From assembly GCA_045586995.1 (NCBI GenBank), contig JAZNBI010000129.1:1-47230 (forward strand): a stretch of 47,230 nucleotides of DNA, given 5' to 3'. The stretch is from JAZNBI01 sp045586995. GTDB lineage: Bacteria; Bacillota; Clostridia; Oscillospirales; CAG-272. Both the position numbers and the translations under genes were made by a program. Below the pieces are notes generated by a model. That model saw only the letters and a list, made by a program, of their open reading frames with translations. It had not been told where the DNA came from and made no database searches. This document shows positions 33,677-41,590 of the stretch, one piece after another. Within the stretch, counting starts at the first letter, position 1, and every line of letters starts with the position of its first letter.

Positions 33677-34945
33677 TTATCCAACCACTTTCCCGTCATA
33701 TAGATTTTCACCATCTATAATAACACAGTCATTCAATTTAATGTAATCATAATAATTTTCATCTGTTTCATCTGTAATTTTCACAATAGAAAATCCGTTT
33801 TTTTCGACTATAACGCTAACTTTTTTAAAAGTCACCTTGCTTTTGCGCAAAATATAAACCCCTGTTTCTCCGTTAAGCGTTCTTATAGCGTTTGTCGGCA
33901 CTCTAAAGCCGTAATCCTCCGACAATGTAATCCTTACGCTTTGCATTCGCCTATAATCAAATCCTTGCGGAATGTTTGTGCAAGATAAAATTACAACAGC
34001 AACGCTCTCTGTTTCCGAAGAAAGCGTTTTATAATGTGTCATTTCCAATTCCAAATTATCGTTATGCAAAAATTGAACATCATACGACACACCGTCTTTA
34101 AAAAGCTTGGCATCGTCATAGCTCACGGGAATCGCAATATACCAAATATGATTGTTTATAAGCTTTCCGGCAATATTATCCGACACCTTTGGGGTTAGTT
34201 CATCTGCATAACTGAATAAATCTATAAATTCAAAAAGAGATGCATTTTGAATCATATCATATGAAAACAAATCCTCAAACCCATCAACACTTTTAAAAAA
34301 ATATCCGCTTTGTTGATTTTTAACTACATCAAAGCTTCCGGAATAAGCTTTTTTTAATTCCTGTAGCTGCTCATTGATCAAACTTATTCGATTTGAAAAT
34401 GCACCGGGACTTCCCAAAAAAACCTTTAAGCAGTTTACACTGACAAGAAAATTATCTGCCGACAAAACGGCATCCTCATAATTTTTAAAATATATTTGTT
34501 CAAGAAGCTTCAAATAATTTTCTTGCGCCGAACGTTCTGCGGAAAGAGTGTCAGACATTAGTGAGGATTGCGAGGGATTGCTCTTTTCGAGCAATGCCTT
34601 TTGCGCTTCAAGCTTTTCTATTTGCAAAGCAAGCTGCTGTTTATCCCCCTCTGAATTATAAACTCGCACAAGCTCTGTATCCACCGAAGCATACTCACCG
34701 TCATTTATAAGATATTCTGCCACACCGGAGTTTGATGAAGTCAGAATTTTTTCATCTCTGAACAAATACGCATCGAACGAATATATCGTTTCGGCAGTTG
34801 AATATCTGGCAGTCATAACCGAAAGCTCATCCGAAGAAAATCCGGTTACTTGATAAAAAATATAGAATATAACAAACAGGAACAGTGCAACATAAAACAT
34901 TTTTTTTAAAAAAACCATAATACTGAGTTTTATTTCCTTGTTTAT
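33677..34945 (-). CDS. HlyD-like membrane-fusion/adaptor protein, apparent AUA start
   Basis: The product of about 422 residues has one N-terminal membrane segment (FYVALFLFVIFYIFY), a biotinyl-lipoyl-like segment (AEYLINDGEYASVDTELVRV), and a helical coiled-coil section (about 90-190). Beta-rich regions resembling periplasmic adaptor proteins follow. No transporter gene adjoins it. Related genes occur beside yggS-sepF in clostridia, so a division or wall role is possible but unproven. The start is unusual: AAGGAGG (34960-34954) is eight bases before ATA 34945. The GTG at 34954 overlaps the SD, and the first ATG (34918) has none at a normal distance. Confidence 0.75.
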   Translation of the reverse strand: MNKEIKLSIMVFLKKMFYVALFLFVIFYIFYQVTGFSSDELSVMTARYSTAETIYSFDAYLFRDEKILTSSNSGVAEYLINDGEYASVDTELVRVYNSEGDKQQLALQIEKLEAQKALLEKSNPSQSSLMSDTLSAERSAQENYLKLLEQIYFKNYEDAVLSADNFLVSVNCLKVFLGSPGAFSNRISLINEQLQELKKAYSGSFDVVKNQQSGYFFKSVDGFEDLFSYDMIQNASLFEFIDLFSYADELTPKVSDNIAGKLINNHIWYIAIPVSYDDAKLFKDGVSYDVQFLHNDNLELEMTHYKTLSSETESVAVVILSCTNIPQGFDYRRMQSVRITLSEDYGFRVPTNAIRTLNGETGVYILRKSKVTFKKVSVIVEKNGFSIVKITDETDENYYDYIKLNDCVIIDGENLYDGKVVG

Positions 34946-34969
34946 GTTTAACACCTCCTTAATGATTAA

Positions 34970-35917
34970 TCAGGCATTGAAGATTTCAAGCGCCTCTTTT
35001 ATTATATCCTCGTGTTTTCTGTCAACTCCGTTTTTGTCAAGCTCTATCCAATGTATATAATTTTTTGATAAAAACCAGGTCATTTGCCGTTTAGCGTATT
35101 TTCGAGTTGCGCATTTTAATTTTTCAACGGCAGATTCATAAGACATTTCGCCTTTAATATACCCCAGCAGTTCTTTATATCCGATTGCTTGTGCTGCTGT
35201 GCTTCCTGATTCTAACAGCCCGTCATTATAAAGCTGTCTTACCTCGTCAAGCAATCCCGCTTCAAGCATAGCATCCACACGGCTGTCAATTTTTTTGTAC
35301 AGGTGTTCTCTGTTCTCATATTTGATACCGATCACCACTGTTTTATACGGCAATACATATTCGGATTTTGTTTTGTCGGATTCGCTTTTCTTAATACCGG
35401 TCATATGGAAAATTTCGAGAGCACGAATAACACGTTTTACATTGTTCTGATGAATCTTGCTTGCCGACTCAGGGTCAACCTCCGAAAGCATACGGTGCAG
35501 CTTTTCCTTCCCACACGGCTCATTTGCTATTTTTAAAAGTTCATTTCTGAAATCATTATCAACACAATTATCTTCGCAAAGTCCGCCGCGCAAAAAACAA
35601 TCCAAATACAGTCCTGTGCCGCCGCACAAAATCGGAAGCTTCCCTCTTTCAATAATATCTTCAACCGCTTTCATAGCATCTGAAACATATTGGGCGCACG
35701 AGTATTTCTCGTGTGGTTCTGCAACATCTATCAAATGATGCGGTATACGCTTCATATCTTCCGAGGTTGCCTTCGCTGTACCGATATTCATTTTTTTGTA
35801 TATTTGCATTGAGTCACAGGACACCAGCTCTCCCGATAATCTTTCACAAAGCTCCATACCGAGCCCGGATTTTCCCGATGCTGTGGCCCCCACAATTGCA
35901 AGAATCTTATTGTTCAT
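34970..35917 (-). CDS. miaA: tRNA dimethylallyltransferase
   Basis: MiaA adds dimethylallyl to A37 of UNN-reading tRNAs. The 315-residue product has the P-loop GATASGKS (10-17), DSMQIYKKMNIGTAKAT, GTGLYLDCFLRGG, AIGYKELLGY and RKYAKRQMTWF. I place the start at ATG 35917; an in-frame GTG at 35935 with GAAGAGG before it is an alternative. The frame stays open further, but that part comes from a palindromic repeat element and not from the gene. It follows queA. Confidence 0.95.
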   Translation of the reverse strand: MNNKILAIVGATASGKSGLGMELCERLSGELVSCDSMQIYKKMNIGTAKATSEDMKRIPHHLIDVAEPHEKYSCAQYVSDAMKAVEDIIERGKLPILCGGTGLYLDCFLRGGLCEDNCVDNDFRNELLKIANEPCGKEKLHRMLSEVDPESASKIHQNNVKRVIRALEIFHMTGIKKSESDKTKSEYVLPYKTVVIGIKYENREHLYKKIDSRVDAMLEAGLLDEVRQLYNDGLLESGSTAAQAIGYKELLGYIKGEMSYESAVEKLKCATRKYAKRQMTWFLSKNYIHWIELDKNGVDRKHEDIIKEALEIFNA

Positions 35918-35950
35918 TACTTCTTCACTTTTCACTATTACCTCTTCACT
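35916..35950 (-). repeat. Imperfect 14-base direct repeat across the miaA start
   Basis: On the - strand AGTGAAGAGGTAAT (35950-35937) and AGTGAAGAAGTAAT (35929-35916) differ by one base and are separated by AGTGAAA. The second copy includes the first base or two of the miaA ATG. GTGAAGAG-type repeats of this sort occur in intergenic DNA of gut Firmicutes. Each copy offers an SD-like stretch. Confidence 0.5.
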
Positions 35951-35988
35951 GCTGATTAAATAGTTTTCTATTGAATCAGCATCGCGTC

Positions 35989-36073
35989 CCCGTAATGTAC
36001 GGGATACAATACCCAATTTTGACTCGTAGGGGCGTACATTGAACGCCCGCGGGCGACTGATAGTCGCCCCTAC
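35989..36073. repeat. REP-like palindromic element between queA and miaA
   Basis: Nested inverted repeats: CCCGTA/TACGGG (35989-35994, 35998-36003); GGGCGT/ACGCCC (36030-36035, 36043-36048); GGGCGACT/AGTCGCCC (36051-36058, 36062-36069); and an outer pair GTAGGGGCG/CGCCCCTAC (36026-36034, 36065-36073). It is far richer in GC than its surroundings. The two-module form with GTAGGGGCG ends resembles dispersed REP/MITE-type elements. Only one copy lies in this window, so dispersal is inferred. Confidence 0.65.
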
Positions 36074-36089
36074 AAGCGTAGGCTTTCTT

Positions 36090-37163
36090 TTATAGTATCA
36101 TCATCGCGTCACCAAAGCTGAAAAATCTATAACTATTATTGATTGCCTCGTTATATGCCTCAAAAACCTTATCTTTTCTGTAAAAAGCCGAAACCAACAT
36201 AAGAAGCGTACTTTCGGGCAAATGAAAATTAGTAATCAACGCATCGGTTGCTTTAAATTTGTATCCGGGATATATAAATATTCCGGTATCTCCCGACAAC
36301 GCCCTGACATATCCGTTATCATCCGAAACACTTTCAAGTGTGCGGCAGGCGGTTGTTCCGACGCAGATTATTCGTCCCCCGGCTGCCTTTCTTGAGTTGA
36401 TTTCATTTGCCGTTTCTTCTGACACCGAAAAAAATTCTTTGTGCATAATATGCTCTTGAATTTTTTCTTCTTTCACGGGACGGAAAGTGCCCAATCCAAC
36501 GTGTAACATAACCGGTACAAACGCGGTGCCTTTTAACTTTATTTTTTGAATTAAATCCTCGGTAAAATGAAGCCCTGCGGTAGGCGCAGCTGCCGACCCC
36601 TCGCGATTGGCGTATACCGTCTGATATCGAGCTGCATCATTTAACTTCTCGGTAATATAAGGGGGTAGCGGCATTAGTCCGATTATATTTAATATAACGT
36701 ATATGTTAGAGTATTTTTGGTGGTCATATTCAAATCTGACAATTCTGTTGCCGCCTTCAACTATGTCAATGACCTCTGCGTTCAGTATATCGCCAAAGAT
36801 TAAACGCTCTCCGACGCGAGCTCTTTTTCCCGGCTTTACCAACACTTCCCAAACGTCAAACGAGTGCTCTCTCAAAAGTAAAAGCTCTACCGGCGCATTA
36901 GATGAGTTACTTTCCTTTTTACCGTAGATTCTCGCGGGAATAACCTTTGAATCGTTTACAACCAAAATATCTTCGGGGCGTAAATATTCCACGATATCAT
37001 AAAAATGTCGATGAACAATATTTCCCGATTTTCTGTCAAGAACCATTAAACGCGAGCTATCTCTTTTTTCAATCGGATATTGAGCTATAAGCTCCTTCGG
37101 TAAATCATAATAAAAATCAGATGTTTTAAGATCGGTATTTGCGAGAACATTCGTAATTGTCAA
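36090..37163 (-). CDS. queA: S-adenosylmethionine:tRNA ribosyltransferase-isomerase
   Basis: QueA transfers and rearranges ribose from SAM onto preQ1 in tRNA to make epoxyqueuosine. The 357-residue product has the typical LKTSDFYYDLPKELIAQYP start, RLMVLDRKSGNIVHRHF, PARIYGKK, AAPTAGLHFT, HVGLGTFRPV and TNFHLPESTLLMLVSAF. The start appears to be TTG at 37163, with GAAAGG about ten bases upstream; no ATG lies near. tgt and other queuosine genes are not in the window. Confidence 0.94.
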   Translation of the reverse strand: MTITNVLANTDLKTSDFYYDLPKELIAQYPIEKRDSSRLMVLDRKSGNIVHRHFYDIVEYLRPEDILVVNDSKVIPARIYGKKESNSSNAPVELLLLREHSFDVWEVLVKPGKRARVGERLIFGDILNAEVIDIVEGGNRIVRFEYDHQKYSNIYVILNIIGLMPLPPYITEKLNDAARYQTVYANREGSAAAPTAGLHFTEDLIQKIKLKGTAFVPVMLHVGLGTFRPVKEEKIQEHIMHKEFFSVSEETANEINSRKAAGGRIICVGTTACRTLESVSDDNGYVRALSGDTGIFIYPGYKFKATDALITNFHLPESTLLMLVSAFYRKDKVFEAYNEAINNSYRFFSFGDAMMIL

Positions 37164-37228
37164 AATAAAACTTCCTTTCGGGAATCGAAAATGTATATAA
37201 CAATATCAAATTGATGCATACAATGGTA

Positions 37229-37256
37229 TTGAGATATAATTAATATATATTATACT
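37229..37256 (+). promoter_or_regulatory. Possible promoter of dapA
   Basis: TTGAGA (37229-37234), a 16-base spacer, then TATACT (37251-37256), about 54 bases before the dapA ATG. The region is very AT-rich, so other combinations are possible. The divergent queA promoter must also lie in this 146-base gap. Confidence 0.45.
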
Positions 37257-37309
37257 GTATCTTACTGAATATTTCAACCTTTTTATATAAATTCATTGCA
37301 AGAAAGGAG

Positions 37310-38209
37310 ATGAAAAAAACGGATATTGAAAAAACACATATTTTTTCTGGAATAGCGACAGCTATAATAACGCCTTTTAAAGAAGGAAAAATAGATTATA
37401 CAAGCTTTGAAAAACTAATTCTGCGTCAGATAAACGGAGGAATTGACGCATTGGTTATATCGGGTACAACAGGAGAGGCGCCCGTGCTTGATGACAGCGA
37501 GCATTATGAAATGATAAAATTTGCTATCGATTGTTCGGAGCATAAAATACCGATCATTGCGGGATGCGGAAGCAACGATACTTCTCACACTATAAAGCTT
37601 GCTCAAAATGCTTCCAAAGTAGGATGTGACGGTTTATTGATTGTTACTCCGTATTACAATAAAACAAACCCCGAGGGGCTTGTCAAAACCTTTTCCGAAA
37701 TTGAGAATAATACAAATAGTCCTATAATTATCTATAATGTTCCATCCAGAACCGGAATGTCTGTTCCTGTTGAGGTTTATATCGAACTTTCTCATCACAA
37801 GCAAATCGTTGCGGTAAAGGAATCAAGCGGAAATACGACCGAATCCTTAAAAATATTATCGCACGCGCCAAATCTTGATATATACACCGGAAATGATGAA
37901 AACATACTTCCCATGCTCTCTATCGGAGCTCGCGGAAGCATATCGGTAATATCAAATCTACTTCCCACAGAAATTCATAATTTATGGGAGCATTTTCAGA
38001 CGGGAGAAATCGCTAAAAGCCGCGATTTACAAACTAAGCTATATCCACTTATATCCTTACTGTTTTCAGAGGTCAATCCGATTCCCGTAAAGACAGCATT
38101 GGCAAAAATGGGGCTTTGCGAGGAAGAATTCCGCCTGCCGTTGTACAATATGAATAAGGCAAAAAAAGCTTTGCTTTTCAGAGAAATGAAAAAATTTTCA
38201 CTTATATAA
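37310..38209 (+). CDS. dapA: 4-hydroxy-tetrahydrodipicolinate synthase
   Basis: DapA condenses pyruvate with aspartate semialdehyde for lysine, diaminopimelate and, in spore formers, dipicolinate. The 299-residue product has GIATAIITPF near the start, SGTTGEAPVL, AGCGSNDT, TPYYNKTNPEGL and YNVPSRTGM. The Schiff-base lysine is Lys170 in VAVKESSG. The AAAGGAG SD directly abuts the ATG with no spacer, which is unusual here; the first ten residues precede the conserved domain and may not all be translated. It is a single gene with a strong terminator. Confidence 0.93.
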   Translation: MKKTDIEKTHIFSGIATAIITPFKEGKIDYTSFEKLILRQINGGIDALVISGTTGEAPVLDDSEHYEMIKFAIDCSEHKIPIIAGCGSNDTSHTIKLAQNASKVGCDGLLIVTPYYNKTNPEGLVKTFSEIENNTNSPIIIYNVPSRTGMSVPVEVYIELSHHKQIVAVKESSGNTTESLKILSHAPNLDIYTGNDENILPMLSIGARGSISVISNLLPTEIHNLWEHFQTGEIAKSRDLQTKLYPLISLLFSEVNPIPVKTALAKMGLCEEEFRLPLYNMNKAKKALLFREMKKFSLI

Positions 38210-38248
38210 ACACATCCTCTCCGAAAATTCGGAGAGGATGTGTTTATA
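38205..38248. terminator. Strong terminator after dapA
   Basis: A 21-base perfect inverted repeat (38205-38225 and 38228-38248) with a two-base loop. It includes the dapA stop codon and has a GC-rich CATCCTCTCCGAA core flanked by A/T-rich ends. Confidence 0.85.
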
Positions 38249-38287
38249 TAAAAATTTTAATATATTGAAAATTTTATGTATTTGATG

Positions 38288-38316
38288 TTGCAAAATGTAA
38301 TGTTTTGCAGTACAAT
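38288..38316 (+). promoter_or_regulatory. Promoter with overlapping operator-like palindrome
   Basis: TTGCAA (38288-38293), 17 bases, TACAAT (38311-38316). The -35 box and most of the spacer are covered by the inverted repeat TGCAAAA (38289-38295) with TTTTGCA (38303-38309), seven bases apart. A repressor bound there would block RNA polymerase. It faces the 142-residue membrane protein and the envelope genes behind it. Confidence 0.6.
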
Positions 38317-38356
38317 ATACTTGTTATATTTACATGAATTTTCGGAGATAATTATA

Positions 38357-38785
38357 ATGTTTAATAATTCTTTGTTAAAAAAACTCACCTTTAAAACATC
38401 ATTTCTTTTTACTGCTTTAACTTTTTTATATGCTTTCATTATGATAGTAACCTACAATGACCAATCAGAAATATATTTATCAGCACTGAAAATAGCTATG
38501 TTTTTGCCATTTTCCTTTTTTTGCGTTATAGCATTGGAAATTATAAATTCTCAAAAACTCGCTTTTTGGAAAAGATTTTGCATTAATGAAATAATAATAC
38601 TGATTAATTTTTATTTTTTTATTTACAGACCAAGCGCAAAAGAGTTGTCCGAAGGAACAGCCCTCGTTGTTGTAATTGCGTTTATGGCTGTTTATACTAT
38701 AGGACTTTTTATGTATACGCTAATAAAAAAACGTCTTTCAAGTGCATCTTGTGATAAAAATTATCAAAATGTGTATAAAAAATAA
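38357..38785 (+). CDS. Small four-TM membrane protein of unknown function
   Basis: The 142-residue product has about four hydrophobic segments (SFLFTALTFLYAFIMIV, ALKIAMFLPFSFFCVIAL, EIIILINFYFFIY, ALVVVIAFMAVYTIGLFMY) with short charged loops and a basic tail. The size and layout resemble small DUF3021-type membrane proteins, but I see no decisive motif. The start follows a CGGAGA SD eight bases upstream; the longer frame overlaps the promoter. It is the first gene of a run with the SGNH hydrolase and the DUF4358 lipoprotein. Confidence 0.7.
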   Translation: MFNNSLLKKLTFKTSFLFTALTFLYAFIMIVTYNDQSEIYLSALKIAMFLPFSFFCVIALEIINSQKLAFWKRFCINEIIILINFYFFIYRPSAKELSEGTALVVVIAFMAVYTIGLFMYTLIKKRLSSASCDKNYQNVYKK

Positions 38786-38833
38786 AAATTATATTATTCA
38801 AGCATTTTCGACATTCGAAAGGATACAATATAA

Positions 38834-39667
38834 ATGAACCGCAACGAAAATAAAACTTTGATGTGTTTGATTGTGGCTATAATCGCACTTTCCCTGCTGT
38901 GTATTTGTACCGCAACCGCGCTTTTAATAAGAAGAAATACGCAAAATCCCCCGGTTGATGATTTAACAACACCGGTTCAAAATCCCCCGCCAAGCATTCC
39001 CGCATCAAGCCCGAAGCTTGAGCAAACCGCCGATGCGGGCGACTCTTATATCAAGAAAATCACATTTTTTGGCGAGTCAACGACCTATGGACTGCAAGCT
39101 TACGGCGTTCTTCCTGACGGCAAGGCAACAAAACAGGTTTGGACAGGCGCAAAGTTAAGCAACGGAGTTGCTGCAACCGCCGGTACAATAACTCTCGACT
39201 CAAAGATTTTAAACACTATGATATTTTACCCGGACACAGCCGAGCAAATGACGTTGCCCGAAGCGTTAAAAAAGAAAAATCCCGAGATTTTGATTGTAAC
39301 TATCGGACTCAATAACGGCGTATCATACTTTGAAGAGGATGAATTTAAGCTTTGCTATGAAAAATTGGTTTCCGGAATTATTGAAGCATCTCCCGACACA
39401 AAGCTCATACTTCAATCTATTTTCCCTGTTTCTTCTAATTGCGAAATAAAATCTTTTACAAACGAACGCATTGATATTCGCAACGGTTGGATTCTTGATA
39501 TTGCCACAAAATACAACGTCAAATATCTTGATACAAATTCATATTTAAAAAACGAAAGTGGATTTCTTCCCTCTAATTTTCAAAACGGCGACGGAATCCA
39601 TTTGAGTGAAGCCGGATTGCTTAAGGTTCTTGAATACATTAAGACTCACGCATATCCGGGTACATAA
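38834..39667 (+). CDS. SGNH/GDSL-family hydrolase, membrane-anchored
   Basis: The 277-residue product has an N-terminal membrane anchor or signal (about 9-32), a proline-rich linker (about 38-60), and an SGNH hydrolase domain. Block I is FFGESTTYG with candidate nucleophile Ser82, block III is IGLNNG in place of GxND, and block V is GDGIHLSEAG with the Asp/His pair. It probably acts outside the cytoplasm as an esterase or acyltransferase on a wall or surface polymer. The next gene encodes a lipoprotein, 18 bases away. Confidence 0.85.
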   Translation: MNRNENKTLMCLIVAIIALSLLCICTATALLIRRNTQNPPVDDLTTPVQNPPPSIPASSPKLEQTADAGDSYIKKITFFGESTTYGLQAYGVLPDGKATKQVWTGAKLSNGVAATAGTITLDSKILNTMIFYPDTAEQMTLPEALKKKNPEILIVTIGLNNGVSYFEEDEFKLCYEKLVSGIIEASPDTKLILQSIFPVSSNCEIKSFTNERIDIRNGWILDIATKYNVKYLDTNSYLKNESGFLPSNFQNGDGIHLSEAGLLKVLEYIKTHAYPGT

Positions 39668-39685
39668 ATCGAAAGGATAAAACGA

Positions 39686-40171
39686 ATGAAAATATTAAAA
39701 AGTGCTATATCTTTACTCATTTTTATATCTGTTTTGTTTACTGTAACCGCGTGTCAAAGTTATCGTTCCGACCTGTCACCGGCCGATATAAACAACGAAA
39801 TAAAAACTTCTGTTGGCTTCACCGGAGTTGTCGGAGATGACGACTATTTGTCTTATTATTTTGAAAATGCTTCGAAGCTTTCCGAAAGCGCTCTTATTGT
39901 TTTTGACACAGAATCGACATCAAAAAGCGAATACGGAATTTTTAAGGTTTCAAATTCTTCGAACGCATCAAAGGTTGAGGCGGATATAAAAGACTACATT
40001 TCAAAAATGAACGAGCGTTTTAAAGCAGCCGTTCAGTATACCCCCCAAGAATACACCAAGTTCGAAAGTGCCAGGACAAAGATATTCGGGAATTACGTTG
40101 TATACGCAATTCTAAACGAATCTGAAATCAATTCACTTTTTGCAGCGCTTGACGTTTGCTTAACCAAATAA
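39686..40171 (+). CDS. DUF4358-domain lipoprotein
   Basis: The 161-residue product has a lipoprotein signal ending in TVTAC with Cys23 as the lipidation site, so it would be processed by LspA. The rest (EYGIFKVSNSSNASKVEADI through YVVYAILNESEINSLFAAL) fits the DUF4358 family, whose members often occur near surface acyl-transfer genes in clostridia. Function is unknown. It follows the SGNH hydrolase gene closely and ends at a terminator, suggesting one transcription unit. Confidence 0.82.
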   Translation: MKILKSAISLLIFISVLFTVTACQSYRSDLSPADINNEIKTSVGFTGVVGDDDYLSYYFENASKLSESALIVFDTESTSKSEYGIFKVSNSSNASKVEADIKDYISKMNERFKAAVQYTPQEYTKFESARTKIFGNYVVYAILNESEINSLFAALDVCLTK

Positions 40172-40177
40172 AAAATC

Positions 40178-40215
40178 AAAAGCACTTCAAAATAAATATT
40201 TTGAGGTGCTTTTTT
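40178..40215 (+). terminator. Terminator after the DUF4358 gene
   Basis: 16-base arms at 40178-40193 and 40198-40213 with one T-G pair and a four-base loop; a T6 run ends at 40215. Confidence 0.88.
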
Positions 40216-40244
40216 AAAAATCAAATAAAATTCTCTTAGAGTTC

Positions 40245-40273
40245 TTGTAAAAAGCAAACTATAATGATATAAT
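40245..40273 (+). promoter_or_regulatory. Sigma-A-type promoter upstream of the three-TM gene
   Basis: TTGTAA (40245-40250), a 17-base spacer, TATAAT (40268-40273). It lies 48 bases before the ATG and may drive the run through walJ, trmN6, ttcA and nnrD. Confidence 0.65.
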
Positions 40274-40320
40274 GAAATAAATTTTTAGTTGTCTTATAAA
40301 AAAGCAAAGGAATTTAAAAA

Positions 40321-40767
40321 ATGAAGAAAAGAAAAAACAGACCAAAAGAAAAAACTCCGTTTGGCGAAAAGTTTTCGGAGTTAAAAAGTACAACATCACA
40401 GTTTAATTGGAAGTTACTCCTTATACTTGCATTAAATACAATAATATTTTGCGGATTATACTATTACATTATAAATTATTTACCCAATTATTCCGGTACT
40501 ATTATGATTATCTATGCTATATCCCTTTCCGCTATGATAATTGCATATTTTGTATACAATAAAGGAATTTTGAAAAAGCACATAACCGAAGATATGTTAC
40601 CTTCGGAATGGTCTTTTGAAGAGAAAACAGAATATATCAGACAAATCAAGCAAAGGGCAAAAAACTCAAAATGGATGCTTACGATAATTTTCCCCCTTAT
40701 TATAACCTTTGCCATAGACATTATAAATCTATTTTTACTTGACAGCTTCAAAAATATTTTTTCTTAA
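40321..40767 (+). CDS. Three-TM membrane protein of unknown function
   Basis: The 148-residue product has a very basic N-terminal stretch (KKRKNRPKEKTPFGEKF) and two close membrane segments (about 38-53 and 60-80). A charged cytoplasmic helix (about 95-115) and a C-terminal membrane segment (about 119-138) follow. I see no family motif. It starts a + strand run whose next gene is 12 bases away, so co-transcription with the beta-lactamase-fold gene is likely. Confidence 0.7.
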   Translation: MKKRKNRPKEKTPFGEKFSELKSTTSQFNWKLLLILALNTIIFCGLYYYIINYLPNYSGTIMIIYAISLSAMIIAYFVYNKGILKKHITEDMLPSEWSFEEKTEYIRQIKQRAKNSKWMLTIIFPLIITFAIDIINLFLLDSFKNIFS

Positions 40768-40779
40768 CTCGGGTGAAAA

Positions 40780-41562
40780 ATGAACACTTATTCAATATGC
40801 TCTCTTTATTCCGGATCGAGCGGTAATTCTACATATATCGACACAGGAGAAGCGCGGATATTAATTGATGCGGGTAAATCCGCAAAATCACTTTGCGCCG
40901 CTTTGGAATCAATCGGAAGTTCTATTAAAAACATTGATGCAATCTTTATCACTCACGAACACACCGACCACATCAGCGCTTTGAATGTGATTTCCAAAAA
41001 ATATGGTATTCCAATACATATTGCCGAGCTATCGGCATCAAAATTTTTAAATCAAGAATCCGCGGCTTTCCATTGTATAAAATCTCATTCGCCCATATTT
41101 ACGGAAAACATAAAAAACGCAACCGTTTCTTCATTTGTTACACCGCACGACAGTAATATGAGCGTAGGATACCGTATTGATATAAATTCGCATCAAGGAA
41201 AGATTTCTATAGGAATCGCAACAGATATAGGATATGTTAGTTCGGCAGTCAAATCAGCGCTTATCGGATGTGAAAGTGTTGTTTTGGAAAGCAACCACGA
41301 CATTGATATGCTGACCTTTGGTCCGTATCCAATAGAATTAAAGAAAAGAATTCTTTCGAAATTCGGACATCTTTCAAATGCGGATTGTGCCGTTTTTGCA
41401 CGCGAGCTTGTAAATAACGGTACAAAAAATATACTTCTTGCTCATTTAAGCGAAGAAAATAATACGCGCGAAATAGCGCTTAAAGAAACTACGGAAAGTA
41501 TTGACAACCATACTATAAATATAAGAGTTGCCGATCCTATCTCTCCTACCTTGCTAATATAA
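40780..41562 (+). CDS. MBL-fold metallohydrolase, YycJ/WalJ-like
   Basis: The 260-residue product begins SLYSGSSGNSTYIDTGEARILIDAG, typical of YycJ/WalJ proteins. It has the metal motif THEHTDH (His59, His61, Asp63, His64), further ligands in TPHDSN and ATDIG, and LESNHD. WalJ in Bacillus is implicated in coordinating division and replication and has nuclease-like features. The walRK genes that accompany it there are absent here, so the exact role is uncertain. Confidence 0.88.
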   Translation: MNTYSICSLYSGSSGNSTYIDTGEARILIDAGKSAKSLCAALESIGSSIKNIDAIFITHEHTDHISALNVISKKYGIPIHIAELSASKFLNQESAAFHCIKSHSPIFTENIKNATVSSFVTPHDSNMSVGYRIDINSHQGKISIGIATDIGYVSSAVKSALIGCESVVLESNHDIDMLTFGPYPIELKKRILSKFGHLSNADCAVFARELVNNGTKNILLAHLSEENNTREIALKETTESIDNHTINIRVADPISPTLLI

Positions 41563-41590
41563 CCGATTTTTTAATTTGGGGATTTAAAAA

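Noticed and set aside
35918..36016. 33-codon N-terminal extension of miaA
   Set aside because: The extension is encoded largely by the palindromic/direct repeat region and begins at TTG without SD; the P-loop sits at the normal distance from ATG 35917.
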